From the NCBI GenBank assembly GCA_028280065.1, contig JANQMN010000008.1, forward strand, positions 1-64,000: a DNA stretch of 64,000 nt, given 5' to 3'. Position 1 is the first letter of the stretch; the number at the start of each line of letters is the position of its first letter. The translations under genes were made by a program, and so were the position numbers. The DNA comes from Hahella sp. (GTDB lineage Bacteria > Pseudomonadota > Gammaproteobacteria > Pseudomonadales > Oleiphilaceae). The notes below the pieces were generated by a model, which had not been told where the DNA came from, ran no database searches, and saw nothing but the letters and a program-made list of their open reading frames with translations. Shown in pieces: positions 37,034 to 43,855 of this stretch.

Positions 37034-37104
37034 CGACAGCTCTTTTGGCAAGAGGGAGCTAACTGTCGAATCGCCAAACACCCTGGATGACAGATCTTTG
37101 GCGA
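37034..37104 (+). promoter_or_regulatory. Structured leader before a small membrane protein gene
   Basis: Two stem-loops in tandem: CGACAG (37034-37039)/CTGTCG (37063-37068) enclosing CTCTT/AAGAG, then TCGCCAAA (37071-37078)/TTTGGCGA (37097-37104). The second ends 12 nt before the ATG at 37116, so it could control access to the start. It does not match any riboswitch consensus I know. Confidence 0.45.
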
Positions 37105-37115
37105 TAGACCAATGA

Positions 37116-37568
37116 ATGGGAATGTCCAACCGTAAAATGACATTAAATTATCGTGCAGTACTAACAGGATTGGTGGTCGATCTAGTCGGAACCGTGGTGG
37201 CTACCGTGATAGTAGTAACGGTCTATGTAGGGGCACTTAGCGCTCAAGGGTCTTCCGACGAAGAAATCGCGACGATGTTGGCGAATCCTGCCGATTCTCC
37301 CGAACTGACCTTGATTCTAATTGCCATCGGAATTTTCTTTGACGGTCTTGCCGGCTATATCACGGCACGAAAAGCCGGGTATTTGGAATATTGGCATGTT
37401 CTTGCCATGTTGGGATTATTGGTCGTGATTCAGATTGCTATCGGCGGTGGAGCGGTATTGCCGGCCTTGGTGTTGGCATTGAGTTTTCTGGGCGGCTGTT
37501 CCGCGGCATTTTATGGCGCATATCTGGTTAAAAAAGAAAAACAGCGTCAACCGCCTTCTTCTGATTGA
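37116..37568 (+). CDS. Small multi-pass membrane protein of unknown function
   Basis: The 150-residue protein has about four hydrophobic segments: AVLTGLVVDLVGTVVATVIV, LTLILIAIGIFFDGLAGYIT, LAMLGLLVVIQIAIGGGAVL and ALVLALSFLGGCSAAFYGAY. The tail is basic (KKEKQRQ). I recognise no family motif. Start ATG 37116 (MGMSNRK), with a possible restart at 37122; no strong RBS is visible and a structured leader precedes it. greB follows after 33 nt in the same direction. Confidence 0.72.
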   Translation: MGMSNRKMTLNYRAVLTGLVVDLVGTVVATVIVVTVYVGALSAQGSSDEEIATMLANPADSPELTLILIAIGIFFDGLAGYITARKAGYLEYWHVLAMLGLLVVIQIAIGGGAVLPALVLALSFLGGCSAAFYGAYLVKKEKQRQPPSSD

Positions 37569-37601
37569 AATCCGCGAAAAACTGGAAATATTGCCAAGCT
37601 T

Positions 37602-38102
37602 ATGGTGAGAAAACCCTTTTCAGATCCCCCTAAATCCCATGTCATAACGCCGGAAGGCGAGCAACGCCTGCGTAAGGAACTCGACCATCTGTGGAAAGTG
37701 GAGCGCCCGGAAGTAACTCGCTCAGTCTCCGAGGCAGCGGCAATGGGCGACCGGTCGGAGAATGCAGAGTACATCTACGGTAAGAAGCGGCTAAGGGAGA
37801 TAGACCGCCGGGTGCGGTTTTTACGGAAGCGTCTGGAAGTTCTTAAAGTAGTGAGTAAGCCTCCGGATGATCGCAGCAAAATCTATTTTGGTGCCTGGGT
37901 TAACCTCGAAGACGAAGAGGGCAACGAGTTGCGTTATCGGTTGGTGGGTCCGGACGAGTTTGACCTTAAACAGGGATTAGTTAGCGTCGATGCGCCACTC
38001 GGCAGGGCACTGCTGCGCAAGCAGGTTGAAGACGAGGTTTGTATTCAGCTCCCGGACGGCTCGAACAAAAGCTTCTATGTGTTAGCTATTGAGTATCGTT
38101 AA
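37602..38102 (+). CDS. greB: Transcription elongation factor GreB
   Basis: The 166-residue factor has HVITPEGEQRLRKELDHLW at the N-terminal coiled coil, and the acidic tip region AAAMGDRSENAEYIYGKKRLREIDRR split at ENAEY, which inserts into the RNA polymerase secondary channel to trigger transcript cleavage. The C-terminal FKBP-like domain ends FYVLAIEYR. YIYGKKR and the RFLRKRL helix favour GreB over GreA. Confidence 0.95.
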   Translation: MVRKPFSDPPKSHVITPEGEQRLRKELDHLWKVERPEVTRSVSEAAAMGDRSENAEYIYGKKRLREIDRRVRFLRKRLEVLKVVSKPPDDRSKIYFGAWVNLEDEEGNELRYRLVGPDEFDLKQGLVSVDAPLGRALLRKQVEDEVCIQLPDGSNKSFYVLAIEYR

Positions 38103-38220
38103 AATCCGGATTTCTTTACGTCTGTGAAGCCGGTCTCATTACGCAGGCGCTTCTGTGATATCTTGGTCAAAATTTGTTTAATACCATCTATCGGTCGTCT
38201 CGGCCGTCCGGAAACAGCAG

Positions 38221-38607
38221 ATGCAACGCCACGATATCGATCAGGGAATAAAGACGGTCGCGCTTACCGCACTGTTACTAGGTGCGGCGCTTACTGGTCA
38301 TGCTGAGAACAGCCCGGCAGAAAGCGCTGCGGTCAAGTCAACATTAGAAACATTTCATTTGGCTCCATTGGATGCTGACAATCTCGCCGATGCCGTTATC
38401 GAGGGCGGATTGACCGCAACCGCCGCCGGGGAAGAAACTGTACCCGTAACCATCGTGGAGCGTTCAAACAAGGCAGAGAAGAAACTTTTGACCGATGAGT
38501 TGGTAGCCGCTCCGCAACCCCGGCGTCCCCAACCGAACCTAAATCTCGCTCCTCCGGTATCCAAGCAAACAAACTACGATTACCTGAACCGCATCGAACG
38601 GTTTTGA
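38221..38607 (+). CDS. Small secreted protein of unknown function
   Basis: The 128-residue product has a signal peptide (VALTALLLGAALTGHAEN, cleavage likely after HAE or GHA). The mature part is Ala/Glu-rich then Pro/Gln-rich (PQPRRPQPNLNLAPPV) and low in hydrophobics, so probably flexible and periplasmic. No family recognised. Its 3' end overlaps the convergent gene at 38580 by 28 nt. Confidence 0.6.
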   Translation: MQRHDIDQGIKTVALTALLLGAALTGHAENSPAESAAVKSTLETFHLAPLDADNLADAVIEGGLTATAAGEETVPVTIVERSNKAEKKLLTDELVAAPQPRRPQPNLNLAPPVSKQTNYDYLNRIERF

Positions 38608-38912
38608 GGCGTGCCGCTGTCCTTCGGTAAATTGTCGGGAAGGGGTTTTTGCAATACATGGAGATACATGAACCTAATTGCCACCAATGCCTGCTTGTAG
38701 CGGGCAGGGGAAGCTTTGAGCCGGTTGATGAGAAAGCGCAAAAACGCCTGAAAGTCGGCCTGATTTAAATCTTCCAACGATTTCTGGTGGTGAAAAGACA
38801 GAAATCTCGCCGCCCAGTGCAAATAGTTTTGCTGGGTGCGTTGGCTCAAGTCGGTGGACTGCACGGCGATACGAAGCTCGGCATACAAGTCGTCACTTGA
38901 CTGTAAATGCAT
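38580..38912 (-). CDS. Solitary integrase N-terminal (SAM-like, core-binding) domain protein
   Basis: The 110-residue protein matches the core-binding domain of tyrosine recombinases: LSQRTQQNYLHWAARFLSFH, then QADFQAFLRFLI and YKQALVAIRFMYLHVLQKPL, closely like the N-terminal part of integron-type integrases. It stops before any catalytic domain, and no RxxR/H-x-x-R/Tyr catalytic part follows in any frame on the minus strand. It is a relic or a stand-alone DNA-binding protein. Small downstream overlap with the convergent secreted gene. Confidence 0.75.
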   Translation of the reverse strand: MHLQSSDDLYAELRIAVQSTDLSQRTQQNYLHWAARFLSFHHQKSLEDLNQADFQAFLRFLINRLKASPARYKQALVAIRFMYLHVLQKPLPDNLPKDSGTPQNRSMRFR

Positions 38913-39243
38913 GGTAATTTTCTCGACCTGATTAGGTAATTGTGAGTGAATCGGCGGGCATTATCGGGATGAAATATGACGATCCTGTGTATATGAAGTG
39001 GCTGTAATCCGTTTTTTTGGTATCAATCGTGGTAGTCAGGAGTTGGGGCGGTTGTAATCGAAATTTACGATCCTGGTACGCTGTGTTAGTCTGGACGGCG
39101 TTATGAAATAGACAGCTTTTTGCACATATTAGGAACCTTACTCCAGGAAATGCGTTTCGTGCATCTCTAGGGCAATCCTGGTTGGTTCCGCTTATCCCTT
39201 ATTACTTCTTATTCGAAGCATTTTGCATTGAAGGATTATTGAT
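38913..39243. other. 331-nt intergenic region
   Basis: This lies between the divergent integrase-domain gene and the methyltransferase gene. I see no gene and no clear promoter. A short direct repeat ACGATCCTG occurs at about 38978 and 39069. I could not recognise an att or attI site despite the neighbouring integrase-like gene. Confidence 0.5.
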
Positions 39244-40074
39244 ATGTATAAAAAGTTATTCGACTTTTCTCAGCGCCCGGCTCCGTTCTCCCGGCATACG
39301 GTTAAGGAACTTTGGACACGGCCCCATCTCGCGAAGCAGATGTTAAGTTACCATCTGAATCAGGACACAGATCTGGCGTCCCGTAAATTTGAAACCATAG
39401 AAAAGGGAGTCAGCTGGATTGATTCCGAACTCAATCTTTCCGGGAAAAGGCTCTGTGATCTTGGTTGTGGACCAGGCCTGTACACAGAGCGGTTTGCTGA
39501 GAAAGGAGCACTTGTGACCGGTGTGGACTTTTCCGCTCACAGCGTTGACTACGCGAAGAAACATTCTCAGCATAATATCAACTACCTGTGTGCTGATTAC
39601 CTTGAAGACTCTCTGCCACTTGGATTTGATGTTGTAACGCTAATATACTGGGATTTATGTGTGCTCTCTGCCATTCAACGGCAGCAGTTGCTCGCAAGTA
39701 CGAATGAAATGCTCAATCCAGGCGGACATATCGTTGTCGACCTATTGACGGAAAGCGCCTTTGCAACGAAAACGGAACAGGTTTTTTTAGAGCCTAATTA
39801 CATGGGCGGATTCTGGAGCGCCAACGACTACGTTGGAGTACAACGAACATTTGTATATCCCGAAGAGCTATTGACACTCGACCGCTATATGATTGCAGAG
39901 CCGAATGAGACTTGGGAAATTTACAATTGGCTCCAATACTTTACGATAACGGGCATTCGGCAAGAGTTCGAACAAGCAGGCTTCAAAATTGAACGTTTGG
40001 CTGGAGATCTAACGGGCAGTCACTTTTCGGAGGGTAGCGAGCAAATTGGTATCATTGCCAGCACAGGCAAATAA
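39244..40074 (+). CDS. Class I SAM-dependent methyltransferase
   Basis: The 276-residue protein has SAM-binding motif I LCDLGCGPGLYTERFAEKGA, motif II acidic GVDFSAHSVDYAK, and FDVVTLIYWDLCVL followed by LNPGGHIVVDLL. The N-terminal YKKLFDFSQRPAPFSRHT segment and the C-terminal half are less characteristic, so the substrate (small molecule likely) is unknown. The gene is flanked by non-coding sequence on both sides and stands alone. Confidence 0.85.
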   Translation: MYKKLFDFSQRPAPFSRHTVKELWTRPHLAKQMLSYHLNQDTDLASRKFETIEKGVSWIDSELNLSGKRLCDLGCGPGLYTERFAEKGALVTGVDFSAHSVDYAKKHSQHNINYLCADYLEDSLPLGFDVVTLIYWDLCVLSAIQRQQLLASTNEMLNPGGHIVVDLLTESAFATKTEQVFLEPNYMGGFWSANDYVGVQRTFVYPEELLTLDRYMIAEPNETWEIYNWLQYFTITGIRQEFEQAGFKIERLAGDLTGSHFSEGSEQIGIIASTGK

Positions 40075-40129
40075 ACCGGCTGATTAATACGGATCGTTTA
40101 CCGATTTCAGTTTGTTATTATCTTCAGAG

Positions 40130-40171
40130 CCGGGCGACAGCTTCCGCAGGGATCGGTCGCCCGGTACCGGG
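40130..40171 (-). terminator. GC-rich inverted repeats downstream of the ACBP gene
   Basis: CCGGGCGAC (40130-40138) pairs with GTCGCCCGG (40156-40164), and a perfect 12-nt palindrome CCCGGTACCGGG (40160-40171) overlaps the right arm. It lies eight nt beyond the stop of the minus-strand ACBP gene. The following minus-strand tract is not T-rich, so a REP-like or mRNA-stabilising role is as likely as termination. Confidence 0.4.
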
Positions 40172-40178
40172 CATAGCC

Positions 40179-40436
40179 TTAGCCTTTTGAACTCTCAATT
40201 CGGTCAACGTAACTTTGCATTGCGTCGTCCTTGCCGGTGCCTTTGAGTTTCGCCCATGCGTCGTATTTGGCGCGACCGACCATATCCAGCATGCCTGGCC
40301 GTTTGCCGGAAACATCTCCTTCGGTTGCTTGCTTAAAAAGGGCATACATTGCCAGCTTCTCTTCGTTGGAAGCATTCCCTTCCGAGTTTTTTACATAATC
40401 CACGGCGTCTTCAAAGGCCTTTTGCAAGTCACTCAT
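40179..40436 (-). CDS. Acyl-CoA-binding protein
   Basis: The 85-residue protein is a close match to the ACBP family: LAMYALFKQATEGDV, KRPGMLDMVGRAKYDAW and LKGTGKDDAMQSYV, with the conserved Tyr, Lys and Trp residues that hold the acyl-CoA phosphate and chain. ACBPs buffer medium and long acyl-CoA esters in the cytoplasm. They are patchy in bacteria and frequent in lipid-storing or alkane-using marine gammaproteobacteria. RBS AGGAAAAAG-like before the ATG. Single gene. Confidence 0.95.
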   Translation of the reverse strand: MSDLQKAFEDAVDYVKNSEGNASNEEKLAMYALFKQATEGDVSGKRPGMLDMVGRAKYDAWAKLKGTGKDDAMQSYVDRIESSKG

Positions 40437-40626
40437 GCTTTTTCCTCTTTTGTATCGGTTTATATAGATTTTTGCTGCTAGGGGCGACTAGGTGCGAATC
40501 GCATCGGTTTTTCGATTTTACAATACTAGTCCGGTTTCTCCAGTTTTGCCTTAGTCATTGTCGAAGGAACTTCCAATGCGTTGTTTGGTCAAAGCTTGCA
40601 GGTTCCAAAGAGGCTGAGGTTTACCG

Positions 40627-41595
40627 ATGTTAAAGAGTAGAAGCAGGATAAAAGCGGGTTTCATTCGTCAACTCGTGGGGATTGGCTGTTTGGTGGTGTC
40701 TTCTTTTGTGTTTGCAGAAACATTGACAATCAATGGCTTTAAGATTGAGTCACCCTTGATTCCAGCCGATGAAATATTACGCGGAGGACCGCCGCGCGAC
40801 GGTATTCCTTCAATTGATTCACCCCGTTTTGTGGCCGCGTATGAGGCAGATCATTTAACCCCCGACGATCGCATTCTCGGCGTTAGTTTAAACGGAATTC
40901 AACGGGCCTACCCGATTCGAATTTTGAACTATCACGAGATCGTTAACGACCGGTTCGGCGAGCAGGCCGTGGTGGTCAGCTTTTGTCCGTTGTGCGGTAC
41001 AGGGATGGTCTTTGGCCGCGAATTCAAAGGAAAGCCGGTGGAGTTCGGCGTATCCGGATTGCTCTATAACAGCGATTTGCTAATGTACGACCGGCATACC
41101 GAATCGCTCTGGTCCCAGATTGAGGGCAAGGCAGTCGCCGGCCCTTTAAAAGGCGAGGAACTGGAGTTGCTACCGGCACAACATACGACCTGGGAAGCCT
41201 GGCTTGAGCAGCATCCGAAGAGCCAGGTACTGAGCATGCATACCGGATTTCATCGGGATTATTCGCGATCCCCCTATCCGGGTTATGAGGCTTCAGAATA
41301 TGTCTATTTTCCAATATCCAATGTGGATCGGCGTTATCATCCGAAGGAGCCTGTGCTGGGTATTCGCCTCAATGGCGAGGTAAAGGTATACCCGTTTCAG
41401 GAATTGCGGGCTGCGGGCGCCAGGATCGAAGATCAGTTGGGAGAACAGGCAATACTCATTTCCTATGACGATGCCAGCCAAAGCGCCAGGGCGTTGGATC
41501 AAGAGGGCCAGGAGTTACCTTCTATCATGGCGTTTTGGTTTGCCTGGATGACATTTCATCCCGATAGCCAGGTATTTACTGCCAAGTCGCTCTGA
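40627..41595 (+). CDS. Secreted DUF3179 domain protein
   Basis: The 322-residue protein has a signal peptide (LVGIGCLVVSSFVFAE) and a mature DUF3179 domain: DRILGVSLNGIQRAYPIRILNYHEIVND split at the second GV repeat, then VVVSFCPLCGTGMVFGR with a CxxC pair, and GLLYNSDLLMYDR. The second half repeats the theme (VLGIRLNGEVKVYPF). Function of the family is unknown; the CxxC might bind metal or act in redox chemistry. It appears monocistronic. Confidence 0.85.
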   Translation: MLKSRSRIKAGFIRQLVGIGCLVVSSFVFAETLTINGFKIESPLIPADEILRGGPPRDGIPSIDSPRFVAAYEADHLTPDDRILGVSLNGIQRAYPIRILNYHEIVNDRFGEQAVVVSFCPLCGTGMVFGREFKGKPVEFGVSGLLYNSDLLMYDRHTESLWSQIEGKAVAGPLKGEELELLPAQHTTWEAWLEQHPKSQVLSMHTGFHRDYSRSPYPGYEASEYVYFPISNVDRRYHPKEPVLGIRLNGEVKVYPFQELRAAGARIEDQLGEQAILISYDDASQSARALDQEGQELPSIMAFWFAWMTFHPDSQVFTAKSL

Positions 41596-41758
41596 TTAAA
41601 TGCCAAGGCTTTTGCTTTCGTAAATGGTCAAGCGTAGGTAAAGTGGGTACAGCAGGTGACCGGGAATCAGTCGGAATTAGACACTTGTCAAAGTCCGGCC
41701 GATTCCTGCAGGGCCTATACATTGGTTTCACCCCGTCTCCTTAAGTGAAGGACCTTGC

Positions 41759-42139
41759 TTGGCACTATCAGAACCTAAAATTGGGCAGGACTGGACTCCC
41801 GCTTTCACCGTGGAGCCTTCATCGGAACAAGAGTTTTCTTGGCCTGTGATCAAGGAGATGGTCTTGTACCATCGGCCTGTCAGCGTGGAAGTCGATAATG
41901 TTTGGTTTGGCTATGACCCGGAACAACCGGTTCTTTGCGGCGTGTCATTGCAGATTCCCGTAGGGAAAAAGGTAGCGCTTGTCGGCGCAAGTGGCGGTGG
42001 TAAATCCACCCCGGTTCAAGTGCTGCTGGGTTTGTATCAGCCCAACAGCGGGAAGGCTTATACGCGCAACTTTATGGGGTCAGGCAGCAATAGGATCAAC
42101 TTCCCATGCGAAAAGTTTATGAAGCGGCCGATATGTTAG
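41759..42139 (+). pseudogene. Truncated ABC transporter ATPase fragment
   Basis: A 126-codon open frame beginning at TTG 41759. Residues 42-100 are plainly the start of an ABC exporter nucleotide-binding domain (VEVDNVWFGYDPEQPVL, LVGASGGGKSTP for Walker A, LLGLYQPNSGKA). After that the sequence leaves the family and runs into the next gene out of frame. Q loop, signature, Walker B and any membrane domain are missing, so it cannot be a working transporter. It looks like a decayed remnant. Confidence 0.75.
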
Positions 42140-42447
42140 AGGCGCATGTCGTAAAAGGCGTGTTGCAGCAGGAAGGTATCTCCGGTTTCATTCAGGGCGA
42201 ATATTTGCAAGGCGGAATGGGGGATCTACCCGTGTCCGGTTTTGTTCGCATTGTTGTCAACGAAGCCGATTACCAGGATGCGAAAAACGTATTGGCAAGC
42301 TGGGAGCTACAACAATCCAACGTGCGGCCGCATGCGTCTTCCGACAGTTCCGGTTTCCGCTCTGCCTGGCTCGGACCAACCTGGCTTGGACCCTTTTGCA
42401 TTGGCGTTTTGGTCGGTGTGTTGTTGGCTTTGTGGTTGGTGAAATAG
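42106..42447 (+). CDS. DUF2007 domain protein with C-terminal membrane segment
   Basis: The 113-residue protein begins MRKVYEAADMLEAHVVKGVLQQEGI, the DUF2007 (putative signal-transducing, GlnB-like fold) start, followed by GGMGDLPVSGFVRIVV and DYQDAKNVLASWE. A C-terminal helix (CIGVLVGVLLALWLV) anchors it to the membrane. Family function is unknown. Its first 34 bases overlap the ABC fragment frame. Confidence 0.85.
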   Translation: MRKVYEAADMLEAHVVKGVLQQEGISGFIQGEYLQGGMGDLPVSGFVRIVVNEADYQDAKNVLASWELQQSNVRPHASSDSSGFRSAWLGPTWLGPFCIGVLVGVLLALWLVK

Positions 42448-42471
42448 TCCTTAGCGATGCGGTGTTTGGTA

Positions 42472-42903
42472 TTAGTAATTTGCAACGCTCGGCAGGTTTT
42501 GCACGTATGTCCTTAACCAGCTATCCAAGGTGTCGATAAATCCAGACTCATCGTCCCGCGCCACAATGTCGTCAATCGTGCCGTTTTTGCGGAATTCGTA
42601 GCCGTAGAGAGAGTTTAAACCACTTTCTGAATTACTTTGCATAACAAGAACCGGCGTCGGTTGTTGCGGATTCTGAAGCTGTCTGACCTGGGGGGCTAGG
42701 CGCACTGCCGATGCACCGATGAGGACCATATCGAAAGGGGTGTTCCCGGCTTGTGCTCGATGCAAGGACTGCAATGCCGATTCCGGCGTTTCTTTTATTT
42801 CGACCCGCTCTACTCCGAGTCTGTGTAAAGCGTCCAGTGTCTGTAACAGGTCGTGGTCATCATTTTCTACAACGAGTATTTTTGTACTGATTGCACTTAT
42901 CAT
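42472..42903 (-). CDS. Receiver-like protein lacking the phospho-acceptor
   Basis: The 143-residue protein has a receiver-type fold by pattern: ILVVENDDHDLLQTL for beta1 with acidic residues, FDMVLIGASAV for beta3 and TPVLVMQSNSES for beta4. The usual Asp at the end of beta3 is Gly (LIGAS), and no conserved Lys-Pro motif is seen near beta5. It has no output domain. It is likely phosphorylation-independent or degenerate. Convergent with the DUF2007 gene. Confidence 0.7.
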   Translation of the reverse strand: MISAISTKILVVENDDHDLLQTLDALHRLGVERVEIKETPESALQSLHRAQAGNTPFDMVLIGASAVRLAPQVRQLQNPQQPTPVLVMQSNSESGLNSLYGYEFRKNGTIDDIVARDDESGFIDTLDSWLRTYVQNLPSVANY

Positions 42904-42980
42904 CTGAGCAAATCTCTGAATATGGTTTAATACCTACGAGTATACGGAGCAGCTCGGACAGGTGGATCAGTGGATGTTTA

Positions 42981-43853
42981 CTAACGGTGGCGAAAGGGGA
43001 TTTGGCAATAGTCGATGCCGCGTTCAGGCCGGATTCCGTGCTTTTGTAAAAACAGATTAAGGGAATTCATGGATTGGCTGATATTGGGTGTCGGGCCCAG
43101 GAAAAGATGCTCAAACGCTAATGTCGGCTGTACGGCGGAAGTCAGTTTAAATTCTATATAAGGCACCAGCATCGAGGTCCCCTCGCGGAACTTGATTTCT
43201 GCTGACATAAAATCGGTAAACACCGGGCTGACCAATCGCCATTCCTCTTCTTCTTCAAAGGAAGGGTGTTTTAACAGTGCAGCGATTCGCAATAATTCGC
43301 TCTCCAAGGTTTCGAAAATCAGTTCCAGGTTCTTCGTTGTGGTTTCAATTTCCATCGCCCCGGCGCTTTGCTCCACCTCATCCACAACCTCGGCGATTAA
43401 CGCGCGTTGCCGTTGTGGGTGATACACGCACTTGCCGACCTGAAAGCGCTGATCGTCTGCGTACGTGCAAATACGTTTGGCATCGAAGCCGACGCTGACC
43501 CCTTTGCCGACCTGGCTGTAGCCGCGCCACTGACTGAGCAGATTGCCGTTGGAACGGAACGAAGATGCGTAAAGCATATGGCCGTTGGCAATTCTGTTGG
43601 CAAACCAGTCATGAAAGGCGCTTAACAAGTCCGGTTGCGGGTGGCCGTCGGCGATACGGTGTTTAACCTCCTGGCGTATTAAGTCGGCGGCATGACGTAA
43701 CTCGCTGGAGTCGTTCATGTAGCGAATATCGCTGGCCCAGAGCTTCGCGCTGCGGACCACGCCCATCATGCCGGAAAAGGATGTGTAATGGTAAAGGGTG
43801 TCAGTGGGGGTTGGCGAGTACAGCGATTCGGCAATGGCGCTGATTTGGCTCAT
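42981..43853 (-). CDS. DUF2971 domain protein
   Basis: The 290-residue protein has LYHYTSFSGMMGVVRSAKLWASDIRYMNDSSE split at the typical DUF2971 motifs (YHYTS, LWASDIRYMNDSSEL), then YASSFRSNGNLLSQWRGYSQVGKGVSVGF and a C-terminal FEEEEEWRLV and LFLGPTP. This family occurs in some abortive-infection or toxin-like contexts, but its biochemistry is not established. It starts two nt after the helicase stop, so the two genes are translationally linked. Confidence 0.88.
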   Translation of the reverse strand: MSQISAIAESLYSPTPTDTLYHYTSFSGMMGVVRSAKLWASDIRYMNDSSELRHAADLIRQEVKHRIADGHPQPDLLSAFHDWFANRIANGHMLYASSFRSNGNLLSQWRGYSQVGKGVSVGFDAKRICTYADDQRFQVGKCVYHPQRQRALIAEVVDEVEQSAGAMEIETTTKNLELIFETLESELLRIAALLKHPSFEEEEEWRLVSPVFTDFMSAEIKFREGTSMLVPYIEFKLTSAVQPTLAFEHLFLGPTPNISQSMNSLNLFLQKHGIRPERGIDYCQIPFRHR

Positions 43854-43855
43854 GA

